This document shows, one piece after another, positions 17,087 through 26,186 of a stretch of DNA of 64,000 nucleotides. Both the position numbers and the translations under genes were made by a program. How positions within the stretch are numbered: position 1 is the first letter of the stretch; each line of letters opens with the position of its first letter. This DNA comes from Bacteroidota bacterium (lineage in GTDB: Bacteria; Bacteroidota; Bacteroidia; Flavobacteriales; Flavobacteriaceae), in the NCBI GenBank assembly GCA_023386585.1, contig JAEWJM010000012.1, positions 1 to 64,000 of the forward strand, read 5' to 3'. The notes under the pieces are model-generated. The model was given only the letters and a program-made list of their open reading frames with translations. It did not search any database and had not been told where the DNA came from.

Positions 17087-17574
17087 TGCGACTTTCTTAC
17101 TTCAATTCCGACCCCAAGCACATTCGGCAAATAGGCAAAATTGAAATCATTCCTGAGCTTTAAGGTGTAATTACCCGCCGGCAACTTCCTGCTTCGAAAA
17201 ACTTCCTGCTTGAAATCGCAATAATCACCGGTACAATCGGCCAATTGTTTGCCATCCGCGTCACGAAGCCGAAGTATCACATCGATTAATTCGTTTTCTC
17301 CTGAAGGTTTGCCGATGGTTAGCTTCAGCGGAATCGTCGCAAGCGGGCTGTCGTACACATGGCTGAAATGAACCAAAAGGTCGTAATTGCCGTCGGAGGG
17401 AATGTTGAAAGAGTAGGAGTGGACTTCATCCTTCGGCCATCGGCTGGCATTGAAATCCTTATCGAACTGTTTATAGATACGGTCGCCATCGCACGAAGAA
17501 ACCACGAGCAGTCCGATCAGTAAGTAAACCAATCGCAATGAGCTAGACGCTAAACCATTGATACTTAGTTTCAT
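17080..17574 (-). CDS. gldH: Gliding motility lipoprotein GldH
   Basis: GldH is a lipoprotein needed for flavobacterial gliding; mutants in Flavobacterium johnsoniae do not glide. This 164-residue protein has a lipobox ending VVSSC, then YKQFDKDFNASRWPKDEV, YDLLVHFSHVYD, LADCTGDYCD and YLPNVLGVGIEV, all of which I recognise as the GldH pattern. The start at ATG 17574 gives a normal lipoprotein signal; the ORF could begin 24 bases earlier. It faces birA with a 7-nt tail-to-tail overlap and lies upstream of the exporter genes in reading order of the opposite side. It supports an organism with the gliding/T9SS machinery. Confidence 0.87.
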   Translation of the reverse strand: MKLSINGLASSSLRLVYLLIGLLVVSSCDGDRIYKQFDKDFNASRWPKDEVHSYSFNIPSDGNYDLLVHFSHVYDSPLATIPLKLTIGKPSGENELIDVILRLRDADGKQLADCTGDYCDFKQEVFRSRKLPAGNYTLKLRNDFNFAYLPNVLGVGIEVRKSHQ

Positions 17575-17601
17575 TAGGATATTTTGTACAAGGTACAATT
17601 T

Positions 17602-18915
17602 TTACAGATTGAAATCTTCTCCCATATAAAAACGGATCAGCGCATTGTTGAACAACAGCTCATACTTTGCCTGGATCAGCTCGGCCTGAGTGGTATTGTA
17701 CATGATCTTGGTCGTATTCAACTCATTGATGTTGATTTTTCCCAACTCAAATTTCAGCGCATCGGCGTCGTAGCTTTTCTTCGAATAATCGAATGCCAGA
17801 TTAGTCGACTCAGTTTTCTTAAGCGAAGTTTTCGCATCGTTGATTGCTTTCAGCACCTCGCGGGTCAGCCGGTTTTCTTCCATTTTGGTTTCAACCTTCG
17901 ATTGAAGATAGCGCATTTTGCTGCTTTTGATCTTTCCGTAATTGTCAAACTGGCTAAAAATCGGAACCGTAATATAGAAACGGATGCTTTTGGTCGTGTT
18001 CTCGTCGAGTTGCGTCGAAAAGGGAATTTCCTCGTCGGTTGAACTGTAGTTGCTCCGATACATTAGCCTTAGGGTGACTTTCGGCAATAGCGGCGCACGG
18101 GCCAAGCTCAGTTCGGCTTTTGCTTTCTGCTGCTCAAAAAGGCTCATCTTATACATGGGATGCTGGCGTGCTGCTTCGGCTGCAAGCGCATAAGGATCAC
18201 TGTCCACTGCAGCAACTTGCGGATCGAGCTGCAATTCAGGTTGCATCAGTGTTATTTCCTGATCAACCGGAATGTTCATCAGTTGCTTGATCGCGATCAT
18301 ATTGTCGGCAAGCATATTTTTCGAGTTCAACAGACGCAGTTCTTCACTTGCCTTTTGCGATTTGATCTTGAAGAGTTCACTTTCTGAAATAACGCCCTCA
18401 TTGAACTTCAATTCGCCGATTTCAACCTGTTTGGCGCTGGAACGTATCTGTTCTTCATTTGCCTCAATGATTTCCTGAAGGTAAAGAATCGTGATGAAAT
18501 GCTGGGCAAGGCTGATGGAAATCTCATTGCGTACTTGCTGCAGGTTGGCCTTGTCGATTTCAAGTTGCTGCTTTTTGATCTTGATATTGTTGTAAACCTC
18601 AAATCCGGAAAACAGATTGAAATAGGCATTAAGCGTTCCCTCGGTATTGCGCAAATTGTCGCGTACATATAAGTTGGTGTCTGAGTCGATCTCTTTTCCC
18701 CACGAATTCCGGTTTTCGCCCTCCGCATAAATATTAGGGAGGAACTTTCCGAATGTGGCGCGGTGTTCGTAAACAGCGGCCCGCTCCTGATAATCGGCGC
18801 TCTTCAAACGTAAATTGTTGGCAAAAGCCCGCTGTTGACAATCAGCGAATGTCAGCACTTCCTGCGCCGAAGCGCCAATTGAAACGAACAACGCCAGTAA
18901 GAGGATTTTCTTCAT
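17602..18915 (-). CDS. TolC family outer membrane efflux protein (exporter partner)
   Basis: A 437-residue OEP/TolC family protein with a signal peptide ending GASAQ. The mature part starts LTFADCQQRAFANNLRLKSAD and has the long helical hairpins and two-fold repeat of outer membrane channel proteins. It is the third gene of an operon with an HlyD-type adaptor and a C39-peptidase ABC transporter, so it probably forms the outer membrane channel of that exporter. The ATG at 18915 follows the HlyD stop after one base; the TTG nine bases earlier was not chosen. Confidence 0.88.
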   Translation of the reverse strand: MKKILLLALFVSIGASAQEVLTFADCQQRAFANNLRLKSADYQERAAVYEHRATFGKFLPNIYAEGENRNSWGKEIDSDTNLYVRDNLRNTEGTLNAYFNLFSGFEVYNNIKIKKQQLEIDKANLQQVRNEISISLAQHFITILYLQEIIEANEEQIRSSAKQVEIGELKFNEGVISESELFKIKSQKASEELRLLNSKNMLADNMIAIKQLMNIPVDQEITLMQPELQLDPQVAAVDSDPYALAAEAARQHPMYKMSLFEQQKAKAELSLARAPLLPKVTLRLMYRSNYSSTDEEIPFSTQLDENTTKSIRFYITVPIFSQFDNYGKIKSSKMRYLQSKVETKMEENRLTREVLKAINDAKTSLKKTESTNLAFDYSKKSYDADALKFELGKININELNTTKIMYNTTQAELIQAKYELLFNNALIRFYMGEDFNL

Positions 18916-18916
18916 C

Positions 18917-20146
18917 TTATTCAAACGTATTGTCCATTTTATTAAACAGTTTCTTCATGATGTACTGATACATCTGCATTTTTTCAATAATGATCTCGCC
19001 TTTGAGTTTGTAGCCCGCCTTAAGGCGAATGTTCGGGTTGTACTGTTTGATATTGGCCAGACAGTAAAAAGATTTTTCCACATCCGACGGCGAAACATAG
19101 GTCACTTTTCCCTTGATTGCCCCATATCGGTAATAATTATAGGCGTCGAGTTTCAGGTTGATGTCCTGCCCGGGTTTTACATACGCCAGATCCTTTTCGT
19201 CAAGCGTGACTTTCGCATAAAACGATTCCTGTGACGGTGCGATGATTGTCAACAGATCGCCTTTGTTCAGCGTCTGAAGGTTTTGCCGTGAATTGTACAA
19301 GTTCGAAACAGTTCCTTTCATGGGCGAAGTAATCACCAGTTTTCCAAGTTCATCCTGCATATACGCCATGTTGTATTTTCCGTCCTTTATCGCGTTTTCG
19401 AGCTCGATGATCTGGCGCTCGTAATTGGCAATTTCGTCTTCAACGTCAATGATTGTCCGCCTCAAATCGTTTTTACTGCGTTTGTAATTGTTGTAAAGGT
19501 TTTGATAGTCGTACGTTTTGACGTTTTGCGAAGTTTTCACGTCGACTTCACTGCGTTTATCCGAAAGGTTTCGTGTTTTTGACTCCGAGAGCTCGTATTT
19601 TGAAATCGCGCCTTTTGCGTAAAGAAGTGAATCGGTCTTGAACTTGTCTGTCAGGATTGACGATTGTTGTGAGGCGAGGTTCAGTTTATCGTTCAGGTAT
19701 TTGATTTCCTGCGCGGCCTTGCTTCGGTCGGTTTTGTAAATATTGGACTGAATCCGAAGCAACTGTTTGAGTGATTTGCGCCTTTCAACCGAATTGTCGA
19801 TCAGCTTCCTGATCACGCCGATTTTCGTCTCCATTGCCGCAACATCCGCTTGTAATACGTTGAAATCGGACTTCGTCTTCTTATTTTCCAACAGAAATAA
19901 CGTATCGCCCTTATTGACTTTCTGTCCTTCACGAACCAGCACTTTGACTACCCGGACCTCATTCGGGGCGTTGATCTTCATTTGCGGCGTGTTCGAGTAG
20001 ATTTCACCACTTTTGAAGCTCACCGTATCGTTAATGCTCAGTGCGAACACCAGCACAAGCACGATCAGCAGGAACGTCACCAAAATCCGGTTAAGGATCA
20101 GGATGAAGTTTATCGATTTAGTGTTATAATAAATTGAGTTCTCCAT
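18917..20146 (-). CDS. HlyD family periplasmic adaptor
   Basis: A 409-residue membrane fusion protein. It has one N-terminal transmembrane helix (about 14-36), a lipoyl-like half (VRVVKVLVREGQKVNKGDTLFLLE), a long predicted coiled coil (about 90-250, rich in Lys, Glu, Leu and Asn) and the second lipoyl half (LVITSPMKGTVSNL) followed by a beta-barrel region. It should bridge the inner membrane ABC transporter and TolC. Its ATG overlaps the transporter gene by 23 nt and it is one base from the TolC gene, so the three are one transcript. Confidence 0.9.
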   Translation of the reverse strand: MENSIYYNTKSINFILILNRILVTFLLIVLVLVFALSINDTVSFKSGEIYSNTPQMKINAPNEVRVVKVLVREGQKVNKGDTLFLLENKKTKSDFNVLQADVAAMETKIGVIRKLIDNSVERRKSLKQLLRIQSNIYKTDRSKAAQEIKYLNDKLNLASQQSSILTDKFKTDSLLYAKGAISKYELSESKTRNLSDKRSEVDVKTSQNVKTYDYQNLYNNYKRSKNDLRRTIIDVEDEIANYERQIIELENAIKDGKYNMAYMQDELGKLVITSPMKGTVSNLYNSRQNLQTLNKGDLLTIIAPSQESFYAKVTLDEKDLAYVKPGQDINLKLDAYNYYRYGAIKGKVTYVSPSDVEKSFYCLANIKQYNPNIRLKAGYKLKGEIIIEKMQMYQYIMKKLFNKMDNTFE

Positions 20147-22514
20147 CGGTAATGAGGTATTTTTTCGAGAAATTGATGTTGTTGATCGGTTCGTGCGAAA
20201 TGATAATGTACGTTTTCTCTTGTTCGTTGTTGATCATCGATTCAACTTTGTTGCGGGACTCAATGTCCATTCCCGAAAGCACTTCGTCAAGGATCACGAT
20301 CTCTGCATCCGAAAACAGGGCGCGCAGCAACAGGATTTTCTTGCGTTGTCCGGTTGATAGGTTTTTGCCATTCTCGTTGATGATGAAATCCAGGCCGTCA
20401 TCTTTTGAGGCAATGAAGTCATAGAAGTTGATATCTTTCGCACGATCGAGAATTTCAGAAATTGAAATCTCTTTTCCGAGTGCAATGTTGTTGTGGATCG
20501 TGTCGTTGAACAAAATGTCTTCGTTGGTTACCAGGAGGATTTTGTCGCGCATCCGCTCGGCATTGTAGAATTTCTTATCGCGTTCGTTGACAAGGATTGA
20601 ACCCGAACTTGGCAGATACAGCGTTGTAAGGATTTTGCTGAATGTGGATTTTCCGGATCCGTTTTGGCCTTCGATTTTTATCTTTTCACCGTTTTTGATC
20701 TTGAGGTTGATGTTTTTCAGTACAAATTCGTTTGGAAGGTAGCCGTAAAAAATGTTCTGGAACTCAATCCGGTTGATCTTAAATTCGCTGATTCCTTTTT
20801 CGGAAGGCGCTTGTGTACGCTCGTCAAAATCCAGATACCTTTTCAGGATAACTTCATTTTCCTGCAGCGTCATGTTGTCGTCCAGGATGCTTTTCAGTGA
20901 AGAAAATATTTTCGACGAAAGCGCAATGAAAGTAACGATCTGGCCCAATGTGATCACTTGCGTCGTAATTGCCGATTCTGTCAGGAAGACGATGATGAAC
21001 ACCGACGAAACCACGACAATCGTTGCAACGACAACTTTGTTTACCAGGTCGACATAGCCGTTTCGCAACTGGATCCTGAGATAATCGTTGATGCTGGAAA
21101 AGATCTTGTTCGAATGGAAATTTTCAATCTTGAAGCTTTTTATAACCTGGATTCCTTCGACTTTCTCCATCATTTTCGAAAGGAAATCGGCCTTACGGAT
21201 GTAACGAAGCCGTTCGTTCTGCTTGAGGTATGGCGTAATGAACCGGAACCAGAGATAAAATAAGATCATCGAAGCCAATACGATCATCGTCAGCTTCTTA
21301 TCGATAAAAAACAAAATGAAAACCGAGTATATCGCTACGATCACGTCGACGAGGATTCCGGTGAAGAACTTCATGAAGAAACTCTTCAGCTTCAATGAAT
21401 CGCTGACACGTTCCATCAAATCTCCTTTTTTATACGAATGGATATAAGCCAGCGACGACCGGTTTATTTTTTCATCAAAAGAAAACAGGAAATAGCGGTC
21501 AAGGACATTTCCAAGATGAATGGACACGAAATTCTTATAAACCGTCGTAAAGGTGTCGAACATTTTATAGATACCAAGTCCAATTGCGAACAGGACAACG
21601 GTGCTCATATTGTAGGTCGGCAAGACGTTGTCGATCAGGATTTGGTTGGTAAACACCGCGATCTGTGCCGTTGTCGCTGAAAAAAGCGCAGCGAAAATAT
21701 AAATGTACCACAGCTTTTTGTACCCGCCGAGCTGCTTGAAAAGTTGCCAGTAGAGGCTTCCCTGTTTCTCTTCAGGAAAGGAAACTGTGGCCGCTTTCTC
21801 CTCGTCATTTTTGACGGTAAGGATCAATGGCGAATTGTTCTTGATCTTGCCTTTGTCGAGTTCAAGCGTCTTGAAATTTGCCGGAATTGTAGAAATATCT
21901 TGATTCTTCAGCAGGTCGTCGAGGAAATTCCGTTCCGAATCGGCATCTTTAAATCCGAAATTATTCCGCAAATATTTGAAATAAGTCAGCTTATTGAACA
22001 ACGTAGCGTGGCCGTTTTCCTTCAGCGCCTTATTGACGTTGATGTTGTAGTCGGCGAGATCCTGCTGGATCAACGAAAGGATTTTGTCCTCTGTCTCGGC
22101 GATGTCCCAATGGTTTTTGGTGAAATGCGCTTTCTTCTTGATCTCCTGAATCGAGAGGTAGTACTGGCTTCCTTTTGTGGGATCGTAGATTTTCAGCTGG
22201 TTGCCTTTGAGTTCATTGGCAACAACATAGTGGAGTCCGCGCTTATTCTTGATCGGAAGGATAAACGGCATAAGTTCCTCAAGATGAGAAGCATCACCGT
22301 TCACGTAATTCACGTCGAGCAACTTGAATCTCGTTGAGAATCCGTGGTTGTCCAGGAAGTCGCGAAGGTCAGAAATGCGGGAACCTTTTTCTTCGAGCGG
22401 GATATGTTCTTCGATGTATTTTCTGGAAATATTTTTCCCGTAAATATTGAAGATCGTTTTTATCGCGCTGATTCCGCAGTCATTACTTTTTAATTGTGGG
22501 TCAGTCTTAGGCAT
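20124..22514 (-). CDS. C39 peptidase-containing ABC transporter (peptide exporter)
   Basis: This 796-residue protein combines three parts: an N-terminal C39 bacteriocin-processing peptidase (about 1-140), a six-helix ABC transmembrane domain (about 265-560) and an ATPase domain. The peptidase triad is intact: C13 in NDCGISAIK, H95 in GLHYVVA and D111 in KIYDP. The ATPase has Walker A GQNGSGKST (616-624), signature LSTGQ (719) and Walker B IVILDEV. Such proteins cleave a double-glycine leader and export the mature peptide. With HlyD and TolC downstream it should form a tripartite export system. No small gene with a double-glycine leader lies upstream (22515-22708) or within the operon, so the cargo is unknown. 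Confidence 0.93.
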   Translation of the reverse strand: MPKTDPQLKSNDCGISAIKTIFNIYGKNISRKYIEEHIPLEEKGSRISDLRDFLDNHGFSTRFKLLDVNYVNGDASHLEELMPFILPIKNKRGLHYVVANELKGNQLKIYDPTKGSQYYLSIQEIKKKAHFTKNHWDIAETEDKILSLIQQDLADYNINVNKALKENGHATLFNKLTYFKYLRNNFGFKDADSERNFLDDLLKNQDISTIPANFKTLELDKGKIKNNSPLILTVKNDEEKAATVSFPEEKQGSLYWQLFKQLGGYKKLWYIYIFAALFSATTAQIAVFTNQILIDNVLPTYNMSTVVLFAIGLGIYKMFDTFTTVYKNFVSIHLGNVLDRYFLFSFDEKINRSSLAYIHSYKKGDLMERVSDSLKLKSFFMKFFTGILVDVIVAIYSVFILFFIDKKLTMIVLASMILFYLWFRFITPYLKQNERLRYIRKADFLSKMMEKVEGIQVIKSFKIENFHSNKIFSSINDYLRIQLRNGYVDLVNKVVVATIVVVSSVFIIVFLTESAITTQVITLGQIVTFIALSSKIFSSLKSILDDNMTLQENEVILKRYLDFDERTQAPSEKGISEFKINRIEFQNIFYGYLPNEFVLKNINLKIKNGEKIKIEGQNGSGKSTFSKILTTLYLPSSGSILVNERDKKFYNAERMRDKILLVTNEDILFNDTIHNNIALGKEISISEILDRAKDINFYDFIASKDDGLDFIINENGKNLSTGQRKKILLLRALFSDAEIVILDEVLSGMDIESRNKVESMINNEQEKTYIIISHEPINNINFSKKYLITDGELNLL

Positions 22515-22708
22515 TATTGGGGGCTGTTATCAAATCATCCGGATGTTGCCACACGGTTAATAAATAATTTGTGCAATATTACCCAAATACACAAACAGCC
22601 GGCACATTCTTCCGCAAATAGCTCGAAAACTCGATTAAATGCGGAAAAAATTAATTTTAACGGTAGGAAAATTTCTTGCGAAAAGTCGGAAAAGATATAG
22701 TAATTGCC

Positions 22709-23101
22709 TTACAGTTTGCCCATATTTGCAGCCAAAGTTTCAATGAATTTGCTGATTGGTCCTTTCACCATCATCGCCATCATTGCATTGAATTGGCCTT
22801 CAAAATAAAGCTGTACATCCGACTCATCTTCAGCAACCGGATCGATGTATGCGGTAAGCGTAAAAGGAAGTTTGTCATTGGCCGCGCCGAGGACGATCTT
22901 ATTTGGCGCCATCTTTTCTTTAAGCCGAAGCTCGATTTCCGGCATTCCTTTCAATCCGAAAATAAAAGAATCCTGCGAAAGCACTTCAAATTTGGCGATG
23001 CTTTCCGGCATAAGCTTTTCGAAGTTGGCCACATTGGTCAATTGGTCAAAAATGTACTGCGCCGGTTTTGCCACGCGCTTCTTGGGGCTGTTGAGTTCCA
23101 T
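22709..23101 (-). CDS. SRPBCC-fold protein downstream of pyrE
   Basis: A 130-residue protein of the START/SRPBCC ligand-binding type, with AQYIFDQLTNVANFEKLMPES near the start, a beta-rich middle and the C-terminal helix KGPISKFIETLAANM. I know it as an unnamed SRPBCC gene that often follows pyrE in flavobacteria. The ligand is unknown. It begins 6 bases after the pyrE stop and is probably co-transcribed with it. Confidence 0.8.
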   Translation of the reverse strand: MELNSPKKRVAKPAQYIFDQLTNVANFEKLMPESIAKFEVLSQDSFIFGLKGMPEIELRLKEKMAPNKIVLGAANDKLPFTLTAYIDPVAEDESDVQLYFEGQFNAMMAMMVKGPISKFIETLAANMGKL

Positions 23102-23107
23102 AGCTGT

Positions 23108-23755
23108 TTATACTGCGACGCCCCAGCCTGAAGGATTTGTCCTCCATTCCTGCAGCGCCTGTTGTTCTTCTTCAGTGATGTAGTTTTTATCGGTCGCGAG
23201 GCCGAGCAGCGTTTCATAATTGCCTAGCGTGTTCAACTGTACATTGGCGTTGGTGAAATTATCAGCGGCCACCTGAAATCCATAGGAGAAAATTGCGACC
23301 ATTCCCTTAACGTTGGCGCCTGCATCGCGAAGCGCATCGACCGCCTTAAGGCTACTGCCTCCGGTGCTGATCAAATCCTCGACAACGACCACGTTCTGGC
23401 CTTTTTGCAAGAATCCTTCGATCTGGTTTTGCCTTCCGTGGCTTTTTGGCTCCGGCCGAACATATACAAACGGCAGCCCCATATACTCGGCAACCAAAAT
23501 ACCGATACCGATCGCACCCGTTGCGACGCCGGCGATGACATCAGGTTTGCCGTAAATTTTTTCGATGTTTTTGGCAAATTCCTCACGAATGTAATTCCTG
23601 ATCGGCGGGAAGGAAAGTATCATCCGGTTGTCGCAATATATAGGGGATTTCCAACCCGAAGCCCATGTAAAGGGATTTTTCGGATTCAATTTTATTGCAT
23701 TTATTTGCAAAAGCAGTTCGGCAGTTTTCCTGGCTGTATCTGTATTAAAAATCAT
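23108..23755 (-). CDS. pyrE: Orotate phosphoribosyltransferase
   Basis: PyrE joins orotate and PRPP to give OMP in pyrimidine synthesis. The 215-residue protein has the PRPP-binding motif VEDLISTGGSS (125-135), GVATGAIGIG (76-85) and the flexible loop YVRPEPKSHGRQNQIEG. I chose the ATG at 23755, since the longer ORF reads into the divergent NUDIX gene and no family member has that extension. A strong promoter (TTG, 18 nt, TACATTTG) lies directly upstream. Its -7 ends only 4 nt before the ATG, so the mRNA is predicted to be leaderless or nearly so. Confidence 0.95.
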   Translation of the reverse strand: MIFNTDTARKTAELLLQINAIKLNPKNPFTWASGWKSPIYCDNRMILSFPPIRNYIREEFAKNIEKIYGKPDVIAGVATGAIGIGILVAEYMGLPFVYVRPEPKSHGRQNQIEGFLQKGQNVVVVEDLISTGGSSLKAVDALRDAGANVKGMVAIFSYGFQVAADNFTNANVQLNTLGNYETLLGLATDKNYITEEEQQALQEWRTNPSGWGVAV

Positions 23756-23759
23756 ACTG

Positions 23760-23788
23760 CAAATGTATAAAGTTTTTGTGAACGACAA
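23760..23788 (-). promoter_or_regulatory. pyrE promoter within the NUDIX gene start
   Basis: On the minus strand, TTG (23788-23786), an 18-nt spacer and TACATTTG (23767-23760) match the Bacteroidota -33/-7 consensus well. The -7 element covers the start codon of the divergent NUDIX gene (23763-23765), so pyrE transcription starts inside or at the edge of both genes. Confidence 0.7.
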
Positions 23789-24362
23789 GCCGCTTTTCCT
23801 GACTAATAAGGTCGAAAAAGAGACTGATTTCAAGTTTTTTCTGCTTGAGAGTGTCGACATAAAAAAGCTGATAATCAAGATTTTTCAAAACAAGATTCCG
23901 AAGGCATATCTGTACCATCCCGACGAAAAAGCGATGATGAAAACGCTGAAGTCAAGGATGCCGGTGCAAAAGGCCGGCGGCGGATTGGTTTACAATCGCA
24001 AAGGCGAAGTGTTGTTCATTTTTCGCAACGGAAAATGGGATCTTCCCAAAGGCGGAACCGAAAAGGGAGAAAAAATTGCCTACACAGCGCTGCGTGAAGT
24101 CGAAGAAGAAACCGGCGTCAACAAACTGACGGTCACAAAAAAGCTGCAGAAGACCTATCATGTTTTTAAGCGCAACGGACGCTACAAGCTTAAGATTACC
24201 CACTGGTTTGAAATGGAAACTTCCTTTGATGGAAAACTAAGCGGCCAGGCCGAAGAAGGAATCGAGAAAGTGGAATGGAAAAATCCGGCGCAGGTCGAGG
24301 AAGCGCTTCAAAACTCGTACGGTAATATCAGGTTGCTTTTCGAAAAAAAGAAAAAGAAATAG
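23763..24362 (+). CDS. NUDIX hydrolase
   Basis: A 199-residue protein whose Nudix box spans residues 97-119 (GGTEKGE ... REVEEETGV) and fits GX5EX7REUXEEXGU fully. It should hydrolyse a nucleoside-diphosphate-linked compound; the substrate cannot be told. An N-terminal domain of about 70 residues (MYKVFVNDKPLFLT ... AYLYHPDEKAMMK) precedes the Nudix fold. The gene is divergent from pyrE with only 7 bases between start codons, an arrangement I recall from other flavobacteria. It ends in a Lys-rich tail, and its stop touches the M14 peptidase stop with no gap. Confidence 0.9.
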   Translation: MYKVFVNDKPLFLTNKVEKETDFKFFLLESVDIKKLIIKIFQNKIPKAYLYHPDEKAMMKTLKSRMPVQKAGGGLVYNRKGEVLFIFRNGKWDLPKGGTEKGEKIAYTALREVEEETGVNKLTVTKKLQKTYHVFKRNGRYKLKITHWFEMETSFDGKLSGQAEEGIEKVEWKNPAQVEEALQNSYGNIRLLFEKKKKK

Positions 24363-26096
24363 TTAGCGCATCAGTCGGTAAACGGGATACTGTAAGTGCG
24401 CCTTTTCGTAATACACCGAATTTCGGTAAACCCAATCCAATTGCGCTTCCGGATCTTTTGCAAACGCCTTGTCGGTATTTCTTTTTTCATCAAGCTGCCG
24501 CCGAAGTTCCGGATGCTCTATCAGAATTTTTTCGGCGAGATCCTCAAAAACATAATCGGAATATCCTTCTTTTTGCTGAAGAATCGAATCGAAGAAATTC
24601 CAATTGAAAAATGAATCTGTTGCTTCGGGCTCAAGCGCTTCAACAATATATTTTACTCCACGCTGATTTGTCGGAACCAGAAAGTCGCCTTTTCTAAATT
24701 GCTGCCTTACAACCGAGGTGTTCACTCTCGTGTTCCGATGCGGATAATGCCCTTCGTAAGCCGATGCCGCTGTTTTATAATCGGCTATCCGATAGCTTTC
24801 ACACTCCAGAATGGTATCGCGATCCAGCACAAATATTTCAACGCTATTCTTCTTCAGTAAATCGGCGATATTTCCGTAGCCTCGCGGAATAACGTATGCA
24901 ACGGGGATCTTTACCTGGCGGCTGGGCTTGTACTCTTTGTAGTAATTGATTTCCTTGCTGTATGGCTTTTTCCGGTCGTAGTAAAGTCGCTTGCCGTTTG
25001 TCACTGCGCTGCTTCTGTAATCGCCTTCATAGCCGAGGAAATTGATGCGGTCGACTTTTGTCGAATCAATCTCCCAACTGACGGGATAAATTGCCCCTGC
25101 GCGAAAATTTGCGGCGTTGGCATTTCGGAGGCATTTGATTTTTTCCACGTTCAAATCGGTAAGATTGATCGCCGACGCCATAAATTCGTAAGTTACTTTC
25201 ACGCGCTGGCTGTACTTCTTGAGCATGTGCGTTTCCACGACAAAACCCATCGAATTAAACAATGACGTGTAACCGGTCAGATAACGCGGCGACTCGAAGA
25301 ACTGCACAAATCCCTGATCGGGAGTTCCGCCCCAAACGTTTACGTACGGCGTGCTTTCGATTTTCTTCTTTTTCAGGTCGGCGCGGATGGCAGGCGTAAA
25401 ATCAGTATCCAGGTAATGGCCAAGTTCCGGTCCGAGCTTGTTCTGCTGCGTCATGATATACGTTAAAACATATTGATAATCGGCGCCGTCGCTGACGTGG
25501 TTATCGATTACCAGCTCCGGATCGAGAAGCTGATAAATTTCGATGAACGATTTGGTATTCTGCGCATCGCACTTCATGAAATCGCGATTAAGATCGTAGT
25601 TGCGGGCGTTTCCACGAAAGCCGTATTCTTCCGGGCCTTCCTGGTTGACGCGCGTTGTGCTGTTCCTGTTAAGCGCGCCACCGATATTGTAAACCGGAAT
25701 CGTAGCCACTATCGTATTTGCCGGTGCTTTCAACTTTCCTGTCGCCAAATCGCGAAACAGCATCATTGTCGCGTCTAATCCGTCAGGTTCGCCTGCGTGA
25801 ATACCGTTGTTTACCAGGATTACCGCTTTGTTTGAATGCGCTTGCGGAAAATCGAATTGCCGCGCCGGGTTGAAAATCACCAGGTGCAGTGGCTCGCCTG
25901 AATCGGTCTGTCCCATTTCCCGCATTTCTATCGACGGAAATGCAGATGCGAGCTTTTTGTAATAGCTGATGGCTTGCTGATAGTTCGCGCTTTGGTTTCC
26001 ATTGCCCGTCTCGAAATACGTCAGTAAATCGGCCTTCTTTTGGGAAAAAACGAGGGCCGAAAAGAACAATACGGAGAACAGGAGAAAACGCTTCAT
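24363..26096 (-). CDS. Secreted M14 family zinc carboxypeptidase-like protein
   Basis: A 577-residue protein with a signal peptide (MKRFLLFSVLFFSALVFSQ). The M14 peptidase zinc ligands are visible as H100 and E103 in VNNGIHAGEPDG, with a likely third ligand H200 in VIDNHVSDG. The arginine-containing RNYDLNRDF (165-173) fits substrate carboxylate binding. It should remove C-terminal residues from peptides outside the cytoplasm. The catalytic domain takes up about half of the protein; the rest is a C-terminal region without clear assignment. The start at 26096 gives a proper signal peptide; the longer reading does not. No T9SS tail is seen. Confidence 0.85.
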   Translation of the reverse strand: MKRFLLFSVLFFSALVFSQKKADLLTYFETGNGNQSANYQQAISYYKKLASAFPSIEMREMGQTDSGEPLHLVIFNPARQFDFPQAHSNKAVILVNNGIHAGEPDGLDATMMLFRDLATGKLKAPANTIVATIPVYNIGGALNRNSTTRVNQEGPEEYGFRGNARNYDLNRDFMKCDAQNTKSFIEIYQLLDPELVIDNHVSDGADYQYVLTYIMTQQNKLGPELGHYLDTDFTPAIRADLKKKKIESTPYVNVWGGTPDQGFVQFFESPRYLTGYTSLFNSMGFVVETHMLKKYSQRVKVTYEFMASAINLTDLNVEKIKCLRNANAANFRAGAIYPVSWEIDSTKVDRINFLGYEGDYRSSAVTNGKRLYYDRKKPYSKEINYYKEYKPSRQVKIPVAYVIPRGYGNIADLLKKNSVEIFVLDRDTILECESYRIADYKTAASAYEGHYPHRNTRVNTSVVRQQFRKGDFLVPTNQRGVKYIVEALEPEATDSFFNWNFFDSILQQKEGYSDYVFEDLAEKILIEHPELRRQLDEKRNTDKAFAKDPEAQLDWVYRNSVYYEKAHLQYPVYRLMR

Positions 26097-26186
26097 TAAA
26101 GTAAGTTTGGACCCTAAAATTAAGGAAATATCACTATTCTTGTTATGCGTTATCAAAATCTTACATTTAATATTCACCGTTTAAAC

